Shown: in pieces, positions 55,492-64,000 of the stretch
Numbering within the stretch: position 1 is the first letter of the stretch
Layout of the letters: the number at the start of each line of letters is the position of its first letter
The notes under the pieces: model-generated
The model's database searches: none
Seen by the model: the letters and a program-made list of their open reading frames with translations, nothing else
What the model was told of the DNA's origin: nothing
NCBI RefSeq assembly: GCF_945859825.1
Contig: NZ_CAMAPC010000012.1
Span: 1-64,000 of the forward strand
Reading direction: 5' to 3'
DNA length: 64,000 bases
Source of the DNA: Pseudoalteromonas holothuriae
Lineage (GTDB): Bacteria; Pseudomonadota; Gammaproteobacteria; Enterobacterales; Alteromonadaceae
Made by a program: the position numbers and the translations under genes

Positions 55492-56818
55492 GTCGAGACC
55501 TCACACTCAATAGTAAGAAAATAGCTGCTACCGTTAAACCTACAATAATACCTATCCAAAAACCCGTTGGACCCATAGCAGGCATTAGTAAATTGGTTTT
55601 GGCTAATACGTAACCTAAAGTAAAGCCTATTAACCAGTATGACACAAAAGTAATATACGAAATGGGCTTGGTGTATTTTAAACCACGTAACACACCATTA
55701 GCAGCAACTTGTAGCGCATCAGGGAGTTGATAGATACAGGCAAGTACGATAATACTTGATGCGAGTAGAGCAACTTGCTCATTGCTAGTATAAAGCCAAA
55801 CAATACTGTTCCTAACAAGAAAGGTTAACAATGCCACAAATATGGCTGTAAAGGTGGCTAAGCAAAAGCTAGTAAAAATTGCGGTCTTTAATTGACCATA
55901 AGCCTTTTGACCTGATAGGTTACCGATTCTAATAGCAATAGCCATTGAAAGGCTTAGTGGCATCATGAATAAGACCGCAGTAATACTGGCTGCTATCTGA
56001 TGACCAGATACTGCAATGGCCCCTAAGTCGGCTATAAATAAGGGAATACAGGCAAACAAAGTGACTTCAAAAAGTGTTGCTAAACAAATTGGCAACCCAA
56101 GTTTAGCAATATAAGCAATACCAGATAGATTAGGCTTGGAAAATGAAGATAACAACTGTAAAGCGTGCATAGTTTTACTGCGTTTACAATATAGCCATTG
56201 CGCAATGGCCATCGCCCAAAAAACTAACGCGGTTGCTAATCCACACCCAGCGCTGCCGTACGCCGGCACCCCTAGTTTGCCATAGATGAAAATGTAGTTA
56301 GCTACCACGTTAACACCAAGACCTATTAAACTAATATAAAACGCGGGTTTAGTTAGGCCAACACCTTCAGTGACATTGCGATAAATTGAAAACAGTAAAA
56401 AGCCTAGTACGCCCCACTTAACAAAATCGATATATTGCTGAGATAGCTCCGTTATATCATTACTGGTGCCCAGCTTAGAGAATACTGAGGGGGTAAATTG
56501 AGCGAATATTAAACTTGCAACAGCTAATATTAAAGCGAGGTAAATACTTTGTTGAAAGTGAAATTTAATACTCGTTAAATCTTTTGAGCCGTGGCAGTGA
56601 GCGACAATACCTGTCAATGCTAATAAGATACCTTGTAAAGAAAAGATTAATGGGTTCCAAAACCCCGTTGCAATCGATAGCGCAGCTAAGTCGTTAGCGC
56701 TGACCTGACCTGCCATCATCGTATCGACTACTGACATTAACACGAGTGTAATTTGAGCAAAAAAGACAGGGGTTGCAAGTTGTAACAGCCGCTTACTTTC
56801 CCAGAGACTAAACTTCAT
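55466..56818 (-). CDS. norM: MATE-family multidrug efflux protein (NorM-like)
   Basis: 450 residues with twelve hydrophobic segments and two internally similar halves. Family features include LATPVFFAQITLVLMSVVDTMMAGQVSANDLAALSIA near the N-terminus (residues about 12-48; key residues are Pro17 and Asp33), the matching QIAASITAVLFMMPLS, and GNLSGQ in the second half. NorM-type proteins exchange Na+ or H+ for cationic drugs at the inner membrane. It is divergent from the riboflavin synthase gene, an arrangement kept in many gammaproteobacteria. Confidence 0.9.
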   Translation of the reverse strand: MKFSLWESKRLLQLATPVFFAQITLVLMSVVDTMMAGQVSANDLAALSIATGFWNPLIFSLQGILLALTGIVAHCHGSKDLTSIKFHFQQSIYLALILAVASLIFAQFTPSVFSKLGTSNDITELSQQYIDFVKWGVLGFLLFSIYRNVTEGVGLTKPAFYISLIGLGVNVVANYIFIYGKLGVPAYGSAGCGLATALVFWAMAIAQWLYCKRSKTMHALQLLSSFSKPNLSGIAYIAKLGLPICLATLFEVTLFACIPLFIADLGAIAVSGHQIAASITAVLFMMPLSLSMAIAIRIGNLSGQKAYGQLKTAIFTSFCLATFTAIFVALLTFLVRNSIVWLYTSNEQVALLASSIIVLACIYQLPDALQVAANGVLRGLKYTKPISYITFVSYWLIGFTLGYVLAKTNLLMPAMGPTGFWIGIIVGLTVAAIFLLLSVRSRLAFILSNN

Positions 56819-56980
56819 TATAATTGCCGTATAAAAAATTCATTATAACCTTTTGTTATTGCGTATAGCGAGAAAAGGCGTTGAATGAAATAACTTTTGC
56901 TTAAACCACAGATCAAGCAAGCTTTAGACGCTCACTTTAATGTTGTATGATGAGCAAAATTTAGTTTTGCAAGGGTATGT

Positions 56981-57616
56981 ATGTTTACAGGTATTGTACA
57001 AACGCAAGCCACAGTAATAAGTACTAGCCAAAAGGATGGTGTACTTAAACTCGGTATATCAGTCGGGGTCGAGTACTTAGGTCATTTAGATATTGGTGCC
57101 AGCATTGCAATAAATGGCTGTTGCTTAACAGTGGTCGAATATGAACTAAATCGGCATGATGTTGTAGGGCAAGTATATTTTGATGTCATTGACGAAACAT
57201 TAGGTTTGACCAATCTAGGAGCCTTATCTAAAGGTACACAAGTAAATTATGAACGCTCGGTTAGTTTTGGTACTGAAATAGGTGGGCATATTGTATCTGG
57301 TCATATTCATTGTTCAGCGCAAGCACAGCATATTTCTCATGAAGGAGACAATTGCAAAATATATTTAGCACTGCCAACGAAGTGGTTGAAATTTATTCAG
57401 TATAAAGGGTTTATTTGTGTCAATGGAGCAAGCTTGACCGTTGGTGAAGTAGATGAAAACGGCTTTTGGTTACATCTTATTCCAGAAACACTCAGTATCA
57501 CTAATATAGGTCGGTTGACTGAAGGTGGCTGGGTTAATATTGAGGTAGACCAACAAACTTACACGATAGTGAACACGGTAGAGAATTATTTACGTAAGCA
57601 AAGTTTGAGTGAATGA
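56981..57616 (+). CDS. ribE: Riboflavin synthase, alpha subunit
   Basis: 211 residues starting MFTGIVQ, the invariant N-terminus of the enzyme. It has the two repeated lumazine-binding barrels: first half with ASIAINGCCLTVVE and VNYERS, second half with GHIVSGHIH, FICVNGASLTVGEV and LIPETLSITNI. It converts two molecules of 6,7-dimethyl-8-ribityllumazine into riboflavin and the pyrimidinedione precursor, in the cytoplasm. The gene stands alone opposite norM, with AAGG before the ATG and a strong terminator behind it. I saw no FMN riboswitch in front of it. Confidence 0.95.
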   Translation: MFTGIVQTQATVISTSQKDGVLKLGISVGVEYLGHLDIGASIAINGCCLTVVEYELNRHDVVGQVYFDVIDETLGLTNLGALSKGTQVNYERSVSFGTEIGGHIVSGHIHCSAQAQHISHEGDNCKIYLALPTKWLKFIQYKGFICVNGASLTVGEVDENGFWLHLIPETLSITNIGRLTEGGWVNIEVDQQTYTIVNTVENYLRKQSLSE

Positions 57617-57625
57617 CTATAAAAA

Positions 57626-57656
57626 AGAAGCTTTGCCAATTTTAGGCAAAGCTTCT
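57626..57656. terminator. Bidirectional terminator between ribE and the CPXCG gene
   Basis: AGAAGCTTTGCC (57626-57637) pairs perfectly with GGCAAAGCTTCT (57645-57656). An A run lies before it and T-rich bases after, so it can end both converging genes. Confidence 0.85.
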
Positions 57657-57659
57657 AGA

Positions 57660-57863
57660 TTAAAATATTTGCTCGTCATCACTGTCAATATGTAATTCAA
57701 GTTTATTGTTTGATTGGTCTATGTGCATATTGCAATGAATAGGATTGCAACATGCAGCACAGTCTTCATAAAACTCTTGATCTCCATCACTTGCATCAAG
57801 GCTGACGTACACATGGTGACCACAATGTGGACACGTTATTCTTTGATCATACAGCGCTTTCAT
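57660..57863 (-). CDS. CPXCG-motif small cysteine-rich protein
   Basis: 67 residues. CPHCG (residues 11-15) and DCAACCNPI (34-42) form a pair of Cys knuckles, expected to hold one zinc. The acidic C-terminus (ELHIDSDDEQIF) is typical for this small uncharacterised family of gammaproteobacteria. Function unknown. Confidence 0.8.
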   Translation of the reverse strand: MKALYDQRITCPHCGHHVYVSLDASDGDQEFYEDCAACCNPIHCNMHIDQSNNKLELHIDSDDEQIF

Positions 57864-57948
57864 TTAGCTCTCCAAAAAGGCAGATGCCTATAGCCATTGC
57901 ACTTATATAATTATAGCAGTAAATGCAACTATGAAAGCTTTATTACAC

Positions 57949-58803
57949 TTATTTTAAAATCTCGTTAATTCTATTTCTAGCCTGCTCAAGGTAATTTCCT
58001 GTATACAAATTTGCATGTATTAATAGAGGATATAATTGGTAAACGGATTTGCGTAGTTCGTATCCAGAAGGTAATTCTAATACATCACGATATGCGCTAT
58101 AAAATGAACTTGGCAGAGGCGTAAATAACTCACTCATTGCCAAATCAACTTCTCGGTCACCATAATAGCAAGCAGGGCTATCGAGACATGGCTTACCATC
58201 AACAAAAAAAATGTTACTTGTACTTAAATTTCCATGAAGTAGTGACGGCTTGGTGTTGTGCGCAAGTAAAGATTTTACAGTGATCACAAACTCATCAATA
58301 TCGACCAGAGTGATACCTTTTTCTTTCAATAGCTGTAGTTGCCAGGCGATCCGCTCTTCAGCATAAAATGTTTCCCACTTTCGATGCCATTGGTTTGGTT
58401 GAACCAATTGTTGTATAAAAGAGTCTTCTTCTAAACCATACATTTCTTGCTCAGAGCGAGTGTGCATTTTAGCCAGTAAAATACCGCATTCTTGCCAGTT
58501 TTCTTGAGTGTGATTGCGTGGCAGCATCTCAATAACCATAAAACTGAACTCTAAGGTTGTTCCTATGGTAATGGTATCTGCAACTAAAAAATCACTGTCT
58601 CTTATTAGTAAATCACGCGCTTTGCTTTGTGCCTCAAAACGCTCAAGTGCACTGAGCAAATCGACTTTGACGATATAGTGCTGTTCGCCGTTTGAAATAT
58701 GAAATTGTTTTTCATTTGCGAAGCTAGCAAGTTGTGTTTTATGGGTTAACACGAAGGGCTTATGCAAAGCATCAGATATGTGCTGATTAACGGCATTCCA
58801 CAT
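57949..58803 (-). CDS. Fructosamine kinase family protein
   Basis: About 284 residues from ATG 58803, chosen because AAGG lies 8 bases before it; GTG 58812 is the alternative. The kinase-like fold is recognised by VIEMLPRNH (hinge), ILLAKMHTRSEQEMYGLEED, the catalytic loop LLHGNLSTSNIFF (about 191-203) and the metal site PACYYGDREVDLAMSELF. In this copy the usual LLHGDLWSGN reads LLHGNLSTSN, so the catalytic Asp of that loop is replaced by Asn. Family members phosphorylate sugar-amine adducts (protein deglycation). This variant may be altered in activity. Confidence 0.8.
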   Translation of the reverse strand: MWNAVNQHISDALHKPFVLTHKTQLASFANEKQFHISNGEQHYIVKVDLLSALERFEAQSKARDLLIRDSDFLVADTITIGTTLEFSFMVIEMLPRNHTQENWQECGILLAKMHTRSEQEMYGLEEDSFIQQLVQPNQWHRKWETFYAEERIAWQLQLLKEKGITLVDIDEFVITVKSLLAHNTKPSLLHGNLSTSNIFFVDGKPCLDSPACYYGDREVDLAMSELFTPLPSSFYSAYRDVLELPSGYELRKSVYQLYPLLIHANLYTGNYLEQARNRINEILK

Positions 58804-58978
58804 TACAGTCACCTTGGGTATAGACTACCTAGTGGTTTAAATATAGCGGATCTCAGGCGTTCGGGAAGCATTCTATAAAATATATGCGCTCAATGGATAA
58901 AAACAATAACTTTTTGGATGCTATATTTTGATGAAAATAGGGTATAAAATGCCTCGGTTTGTAAATCTGGAGGTTTGA

Positions 58979-59674
58979 GTGAATAAAAGCTATGTTACTA
59001 ATACATTGGCAGTATCTGCTGTTCTCGTTGGTTATTTCTCAGCACAGCCATTGTTGTTTTCAATAGGTATATTTGCGCTATCAGGTGCTATGACAAACTT
59101 ACTTGCAATTCATATGCTGTTTGAAAAAGTGCCATTTTTATATGGTTCAGGTGTTATTAAGCTCAAGTTTAAGGAGTTTAAAGCGTCGATTCGTGAGCTT
59201 GTCTTGGAGGAGTTTTTTAGTCAGGAAAAAGTCTCTATGCTACTTGAAAAACAACAAAACGCGATAGACCTAACACCGGTTATAAAAAAAGTCGATCTGT
59301 CACCCGCATTCGATAAATTGGTACAGGTAATAGAAGCATCGCAGTTTGGCGCTATGCTAAATATGTTTGGTGGTAATGAAGCATTACAACCGATGAAAGG
59401 GTCGTTTGTTGATAAAATGCAAGACGCTTTAATAGAAATTACAGAAGAAGAAAAATTTAAAAAGTTAATGAGTGATGAATTAAGTCGGGGCCATAGTGCA
59501 GAGATGGTTTTTACAACAATAGAAAATGCTGTTGAGCAGCGTCTGGAGGAGCTAACGCCTGATATGGTAAAAGATATTGTTCAGAATATGATTAAAACTC
59601 ATTTGGGCTGGTTAGTTGTTTGGGGTGGCGTGTTTGGGGGCTTATTTGGCCTGCTTGCTGCTATAGTTGGATGA
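58979..59674 (+). CDS. DUF445 family membrane protein
   Basis: 231 residues. GTG 58979 follows GGAGG at 8 bases. There are two N-terminal membrane segments (about 7-22 and 27-47), then the DUF445 signature NLLAIHMLFEKVPFLYGSGVI. A long charged helical region follows, with a last membrane segment at the end (WLVVWGGVFGGLFGLLAAI). Members resemble YheB/YjiN; the role is unknown, possibly in envelope maintenance. Confidence 0.85.
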   Translation: MNKSYVTNTLAVSAVLVGYFSAQPLLFSIGIFALSGAMTNLLAIHMLFEKVPFLYGSGVIKLKFKEFKASIRELVLEEFFSQEKVSMLLEKQQNAIDLTPVIKKVDLSPAFDKLVQVIEASQFGAMLNMFGGNEALQPMKGSFVDKMQDALIEITEEEKFKKLMSDELSRGHSAEMVFTTIENAVEQRLEELTPDMVKDIVQNMIKTHLGWLVVWGGVFGGLFGLLAAIVG

Positions 59675-59675
59675 A

Positions 59676-59709
59676 AAGTGCGCTACGTTAATTTATAGCA
59701 CACTTCTTT
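59676..59709 (+). terminator. Terminator after the DUF445 gene
   Basis: AAGTGCGCTA (59676-59685) pairs with TAGCACACTT (59696-59705), one G-U-type mismatch, followed by CTTTT. Confidence 0.65.
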
Positions 59710-59733
59710 TGGCTTGATCCTTTGATTCATAGC

Positions 59734-60090
59734 TTAAGAGCCTGATACTAAAATAGTTAGATTGTTTGCACTGGCACTCAAATCTTTAATGTGCGTTTCA
59801 GTATTCATATCAAATCTCAATGAATGCGCAGAATTATCAAGGCCATGCTTGCTAATAAATTGGTCAGTTGACATATTATTACAACTTAGTTCATTTTGAA
59901 CAACCCTAAGGCCGATACGATACTCTCTCATTGTTCTGCGTAGGTTATAAGAGTCATTTTCAGTGATTGCCATGCATAGATTTGTTTCAATGGTATTGTC
60001 TGCTGCGACAAACTGTTCTGCATGTGCGGTTGCTGTTAATAGGCTTGCTAATAGTGTTGCTGATGCACAAAAAGTAGTTAGCTTTTTCAT
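59734..60090 (-). CDS. DUF3718 small secreted protein
   Basis: 118 residues with a signal peptide (1-24, cut near AHAEQF). The mature part has two cysteines that could form a disulfide (NLCMAI, ELSCNN) and the NDSYNLRRTMRE segment of DUF3718. These periplasmic proteins are common in Alteromonadales and have no known function. Confidence 0.75.
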   Translation of the reverse strand: MKKLTTFCASATLLASLLTATAHAEQFVAADNTIETNLCMAITENDSYNLRRTMREYRIGLRVVQNELSCNNMSTDQFISKHGLDNSAHSLRFDMNTETHIKDLSASANNLTILVSGS

Positions 60091-60367
60091 AATGTTTCTC
60101 CACGGGTTTTGTCTGGGTTCAAACTAATTATGACCTAGTTAAAAAAAGATGTTGTAAAGTAACGATGTGAGAATGTAAGCAAGTATTATAATGTAACTCT
60201 AAATTATTAACCTGATGAAATAATTGATAAAATAAGTTTGGTATTGACACACTTTTCTAAATTTTTTTTCTGGTATTTATACGTTTTACATTTTGTTTTC
60301 ACCATCATAAAAGTTGGTTTTCAATTACATTATTAAAAATAACGTCATCATAAGATGCAGATAGAAG
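60091..60367. other. Divergent A+T-rich intergenic region
   Basis: About 280 bases between two divergent genes; it must contain their promoters but no clear elements were assigned. Confidence 0.4.
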
Positions 60368-61156
60368 ATGCAAATAAAATTACTTAAAAAATATTATAAA
60401 CAAGGTGCTGCCAAGCAAGTTGAAAATGCAAGGTTTTGCTATTATTGCGGCTGCGAAGCAACTGAGCGAGATTATTGTCCTCCATTGCAACATGCAGAGC
60501 TTGTGATTCAATTTTCAGAAAGTGCCGACTTTATTTGCGTACCGGCCTGCTATGAGTGCTTTGCGTTGTTGCACAATGAGCGTGTACTGTATTTAGATGA
60601 ACGAGTTAAAAAGTTAAAAGCGAAACTAGCAAATAAATATAGCAAAGCGCTTAAGGTATATAATATGTGGCATGAATCAGAGCTTGAAGATATGAGCCCA
60701 GAATTTAGTCACAGCATTACTGCTGGGATGGCTTTGGGACATGAAGCTTCACAGCGTATTGAGTTTAGACCATTTTCACTTGAGACTGACGATGCAGGCT
60801 CTATAAAGCCAATGCCAAGGCAAAGTTTTGCTGTGGCGCAGAACACATTTTCAAGTTTTAATGAGGCAATGACGTTTTGCTGTGAACAATATGATGTAAA
60901 TAAAAGTAAGTTTTATGATTTACTTGTAAAAGAGTATGCAGGAGATTTTGATAGGGCTCTAAGTCAATACTTACACCGCTATAGCAAACCGCAAACGGTC
61001 GATTTAGCAAAAAATAAAATTAAGCAATTTGCTAAACAACATAAGCAAAACTCAGACTTTGTTGCTAGAGCAACAGAGCAATTTATGAAAAAAGACACAA
61101 AGTTAGACATAGACGGAGCACTTGCTAAGCTCTATCAAGACTATATTGCGCGTTAA
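60368..61156 (+). CDS. Unknown conserved protein with Cys-rich zinc-binding start
   Basis: 262 residues. CYYCGCEATERDYCPPLQH (residues 22-40) and VPACYECFALL (57-67) provide two CxxC pairs, HNH- or zinc-ribbon-like. A long charged helix follows (DERVKKLKAKLANKY), and the C-terminal half has a lysine-rich helical stretch. I do not recognise a named family; no catalytic residues can be assigned. ATG 60368 has a poor ribosome site. Nothing in the neighbourhood suggests a pathway. Confidence 0.65.
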   Translation: MQIKLLKKYYKQGAAKQVENARFCYYCGCEATERDYCPPLQHAELVIQFSESADFICVPACYECFALLHNERVLYLDERVKKLKAKLANKYSKALKVYNMWHESELEDMSPEFSHSITAGMALGHEASQRIEFRPFSLETDDAGSIKPMPRQSFAVAQNTFSSFNEAMTFCCEQYDVNKSKFYDLLVKEYAGDFDRALSQYLHRYSKPQTVDLAKNKIKQFAKQHKQNSDFVARATEQFMKKDTKLDIDGALAKLYQDYIAR

Positions 61157-61282
61157 ACGCGCGTAATAGCTAAAGAGTACGTGAAATTCATCGCATTTAA
61201 ATGTAATTTGAGGTATTTATTTCGCATTTTTGCTTGAGTTTCGTTACAGTTATTGAGAAATAAAAACAATAGAGATAAAACA

Positions 61283-62665
61283 ATGCAAAAATTTGCTCCC
61301 TCCGTTTTGGTGCTAGCATTGACTGCAGCACTAGCGGGTTGCCAAGATACAGGCCCGCAAAAAGAAAAAGTAACCATTGAAAAAAACCCTTACCCAAGTA
61401 CTTATAAAGCGCTTCCTGCCAGTACAACGTTAATTACTAATGCAACGGTACTAACAGGCACAGGTGAGCGCTTAGATAACGCCGATGTTTACCTTGTTGA
61501 TGGTAAAATTAGTCAAGTTGGCATTGATTTAGCTGTCAATGCTGACAACACCATTGATGCGCAAGGTAAATGGGTCACGCCTGGGATTATTGATGTGCAT
61601 TCGCATCTAGGGGCTTACCCTAGTCCTGCGGTGGAGTCTCACCAAGACGGTAATGAAATGATTAACCCTAACACAGCACAAGTGTGGGTAGAGCACTCAG
61701 TATGGCCGCAAGATCCTGGCTTTAACCGTGCGCGTGAAGGGGGTATTACAACGCTACAAATACTACCTGGCTCTGCAAACTTGTTTGGTGGACGTAGCGT
61801 CACGCTAAAAAATGTACCTGCACATACTATGCAAGCAATGAAATTTCCAGCAGCACCATATGGTTTAAAAATGGCATGTGGTGAAAACCCTAAGCGTGTT
61901 TATGGCGGAAAAGGGGTCGCGCCTTCAACACGTATGGGTAATATGGCAGGTTACCGTGAAGCATGGGTTGAAGCGTCAGAGTATAAACGTGCTTGGGAGC
62001 GTTATGAGCAAGAATACGCTGCCGGCATGAATCCAGATGCACCAAAGCGTGATATTAAACTTGATACATTACGTGGCGTATTAGATGGTGAAATCTTAAT
62101 TCATAACCATTGCTACAAAGCTGAAGAAATGGCGATGATGGTAGATTTAGGAAAAGAGTTTAATTATCACTCTGGTACATTCCATCATGGTATAGAAGCG
62201 TACAAAGTGGCAGATCTTCTTGCTGAAAATGGTAACTGTGCGGCACTTTGGCCAGATTGGTGGGGCTTTAAAATGGAAGCCTATGACATGGTACAAGAAA
62301 ACGTAGCGATTGTTGATGCGGTTAAAAATTCATGTGCTGTTGTTCACTCTGACTCTGACACCACTATTCAGCGCTTAAACCAAGAAGCGGGTAAGGTAAT
62401 GTATAGTGCGAATAAGAACGGTTTTGATATTTCAGAAGAGCATGCCATCCAATGGATCACCTACAATGCGGCCAAATCTTTAGGTATTGCTGATAAAACA
62501 GGTTCTATTGAAAAGGGCAAGCAAGCTGACGTTGTCATTTGGGATAAAAGCCCATTTAGTGTTTATGCAAAAGCTGAGCATGTATATATCGACGGTGCTA
62601 AAGTATACGATCGAAATGATGAAAAATATCATGCCGTTAGTGATTTTATGTTAGGCCAAAAATAA
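61283..62665 (+). CDS. Amidohydrolase-family lipoprotein, catalytic
   Basis: About 460 residues from ATG 61283; the in-frame ATG at 61253 would place 10 charged residues before the signal. The lipobox LAGC gives a lipid-anchored periplasmic protein. The metal-dependent amidohydrolase barrel shows the first metal motif IIDVHSHLG, the strand LIHNHCY, the His of YHSGTFHHG, and Asp in VHSDSDTT. The C-terminal beta-sandwich has GSIEKGKQADVVIWDKSPF. The family hydrolyses amide bonds in imidazolone-, hydantoin- or dipeptide-like compounds; the substrate is not known. It is followed 12 bases later by a second, divergent member. Confidence 0.85.
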   Translation: MQKFAPSVLVLALTAALAGCQDTGPQKEKVTIEKNPYPSTYKALPASTTLITNATVLTGTGERLDNADVYLVDGKISQVGIDLAVNADNTIDAQGKWVTPGIIDVHSHLGAYPSPAVESHQDGNEMINPNTAQVWVEHSVWPQDPGFNRAREGGITTLQILPGSANLFGGRSVTLKNVPAHTMQAMKFPAAPYGLKMACGENPKRVYGGKGVAPSTRMGNMAGYREAWVEASEYKRAWERYEQEYAAGMNPDAPKRDIKLDTLRGVLDGEILIHNHCYKAEEMAMMVDLGKEFNYHSGTFHHGIEAYKVADLLAENGNCAALWPDWWGFKMEAYDMVQENVAIVDAVKNSCAVVHSDSDTTIQRLNQEAGKVMYSANKNGFDISEEHAIQWITYNAAKSLGIADKTGSIEKGKQADVVIWDKSPFSVYAKAEHVYIDGAKVYDRNDEKYHAVSDFMLGQK

Positions 62666-62677
62666 GGAGCGCACACT

Positions 62678-63919
62678 ATGACTAAATTTAAGTTATCTAT
62701 GATCACCGGCGCTTTACTGGCAAGTTCAGCGGCATTTGCTCAAGTTACAGCAATTACTGGAGCAACGGTGCATACTGCAACTGAGCAGGGTACTATCACT
62801 AATGCGACTGTCGTTATCGAAGATGGAAAAATTAAAGCAATTAATCCTCAAAACATGGCTGCTGACATCACAGTACCTGCACAAGGGCTTGTGTTAACCC
62901 CAGGATTTATTGGTTCAATGAACCAATTGGGCCTTGTCGAAGTAGGTGCAGTTGCTCGCTCGCGTGATGCATCTGACGAAAAAGCAGGGTTGGACTTTGA
63001 CCCAAGTTATGCGTTCAACCCACGCTCTTCACTTATTCCATATGCGCGAAAAGGTGGCATAACACAAAATGTTGTTGCGCCGATAAATTGGGACGGTGTT
63101 TACTCTGGCCTTGCATTTACTGCGGATTTAAGTGGTGATTTTGAGAGCATTACTGATAAACATACTGCATTAGTGATTGATCTTGGTGCTAGAAGTAAAG
63201 GTTCACGTGCACTGTCTTTTCAGCAACTTGTAGACAAGTTAGAAGGTCAGACAGCTAAGCTTAAAAAAAGCGAAGATAAAAAAGAAGACAAAAAAGCGGA
63301 TAAACCAAGTGGCGAAGAGCGTGTTTTGACGCAACTATTAGAGGCAAAACTGCCATTAGTAATTGATGTTAACCGTGCCGCAGATATTTTGCAGGTTATT
63401 AAGCTTAAAACACAGTTCTCTTTAGATGTGATTATTCGTGGCGGCTCAGATGCTGTATTAATCGCGGATAAAATTGCGCAAGCAAAAATACCGGTTATTG
63501 TCAGCGGTGTTTCAAACTTGCCGTCAGACTTTGATGCAATGCATGCAAGTTTAGAAAATGCAGGTAAATTAGAAAAAGCAGGCGTAAAAGTATTGTTGTC
63601 AGTGTTTGGTGATGGCAGTCATAACTTGTATCAATTGCGATATGATGCTGGTATCGCGGTATCGAACGGAATGAGTTTTGACAATGCAATTAAAGCTGTA
63701 ACTAGCAATGTAGCTGATGCATTCGCTATTGATGGTGGTAAAATTGCCGTTGGACAACGTGCAGATTTAGTACTTTGGAGTGCAGACCCATTTGAGTTAA
63801 GTACGCACGTTGAAAAAGTGTGGATCAACGGTGAGGAAGTTTCTACGCAGTCACGTCATGATAAATTGCGTGATCGTTACACAACAGATTCTGCATTGCC
63901 TCATGCTTATACTAAATAA
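62678..63919 (+). CDS. Amidohydrolase-like protein without the metal-binding motif
   Basis: 413 residues, signal peptide (1-21, cut near AFAQV). The N-terminal and C-terminal beta-sandwich parts are those of amidohydrolases (ITNATVVIEDGKI, KIAVGQRADLVLWSADPF). However, the usual HxH after the first barrel strand is replaced: LTPGFIGSMNQLGLVEVG. Later metal ligands are also not visible, so catalysis by the usual two-metal mechanism is unlikely. A charged Lys/Asp/Glu linker (about 204-218) interrupts the barrel. It forms an operon with the catalytic lipoprotein (AAGGAG before ATG 62678) and could be its partner subunit. Confidence 0.8.
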   Translation: MTKFKLSMITGALLASSAAFAQVTAITGATVHTATEQGTITNATVVIEDGKIKAINPQNMAADITVPAQGLVLTPGFIGSMNQLGLVEVGAVARSRDASDEKAGLDFDPSYAFNPRSSLIPYARKGGITQNVVAPINWDGVYSGLAFTADLSGDFESITDKHTALVIDLGARSKGSRALSFQQLVDKLEGQTAKLKKSEDKKEDKKADKPSGEERVLTQLLEAKLPLVIDVNRAADILQVIKLKTQFSLDVIIRGGSDAVLIADKIAQAKIPVIVSGVSNLPSDFDAMHASLENAGKLEKAGVKVLLSVFGDGSHNLYQLRYDAGIAVSNGMSFDNAIKAVTSNVADAFAIDGGKIAVGQRADLVLWSADPFELSTHVEKVWINGEEVSTQSRHDKLRDRYTTDSALPHAYTK

Positions 63920-63946
63920 AATTATTAATTTTAAATAGTCTATAAT

Positions 63947-63972
63947 GCCTAGTTCTCAACTAGGCTTTTTTA
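63947..63972 (+). terminator. Terminator of the amidohydrolase operon
   Basis: GCCTAGT (63947-63953) pairs with ACTAGGC (63959-63965), followed by a T run. Confidence 0.85.
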
Positions 63973-64000
63973 TTTTTACTCATTACATTAAATAAATGGT

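Noticed and set aside
56819..56980. Possible FMN riboswitch before riboflavin synthase
   Set aside because: The region is too short and lacks the conserved RFN-element sequence blocks.

Overview
The window looks like a chromosome segment of a marine gammaproteobacterium of the Alteromonadales, most probably Pseudoalteromonas or a close relative. The reasons are the low G+C, the conserved gene block around norM-ribE (MATE exporter, DUF3080 lipoprotein, riboflavin synthase, CPXCG protein, fructosamine kinase, DUF445, DUF3718), attC-type integron cassettes, and secreted S8 and M6 proteases with PPC-type tails. The genus is an inference.

Layout. (1) 1-9,850 is accessory DNA. Two near-identical copies of a Y1/HUH transposase gene form a direct repeat of about 1 kb. 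They are followed by an integron-like cassette array holding unknown proteins, an esterase, a DUF998 membrane protein and a GFA protein, with several attC-like sites. Two IS110-family elements sit inside attC-like sites: an IS1111-like one with a frameshifted transposase and a second one that looks intact. A transposase scrap closes the region. (2) 9,851-18,157 holds an OsmC-YcaO fusion, a periplasmic binding protein, a subtilisin-like protease and an M6 metalloprotease. (3) 18,378-49,542 (minus strand) is one tightly coupled operon of seven genes: stand-alone TauD-type hydroxylase, FAAL-ACP, four NRPSs and a peptide-export ABC transporter. Divergent from it (50,083-53,576) are a TonB-dependent receptor and a PepSY membrane protein, with Fur-box-like palindromes in between. 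(4) 54,201-63,972 is ordinary core genome: two tRNA-Val(GAC) genes, the norM-ribE block, and two amidohydrolase-like genes.

How the cluster should work. FAAL loads a fatty acid onto its ACP, and a C domain with a TubC docking segment passes it to the first NRPS. The line reads: acyl - Asp (E) - residue 2 (code DIESIGTVTK, perhaps basic) - module 3 without an A domain - residue 4 (Ser-like divergent code DVWHFILVVK) - Asp - Gly (DILQVGVIWK) - Asp - TE. Three A domains carry Asp-type codes (DLTK.GH.GK). Two Fe(II)/2-oxoglutarate hydroxylases are present, one stand-alone and one fused to the C-terminus of an NRPS. These are the two subtypes known from beta-hydroxyaspartate siderophores such as cupriachelin. 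With the Fur-type sites, receptor and PepSY protein, the best inference is an amphiphilic lipopeptide siderophore with two or three beta-hydroxyaspartates. No N-hydroxylase, catechol, MbtH or PPTase gene is visible.

The most unusual points are tandem carrier domains in two of the three Asp modules, the A-less module, a degenerate (interface-like) C domain opening the last NRPS opposite a C-TauD terminus on the preceding one, and two IS110-family insertions in attC-like sites with probable guide-RNA ends. All domain codes and boundaries were read by eye.
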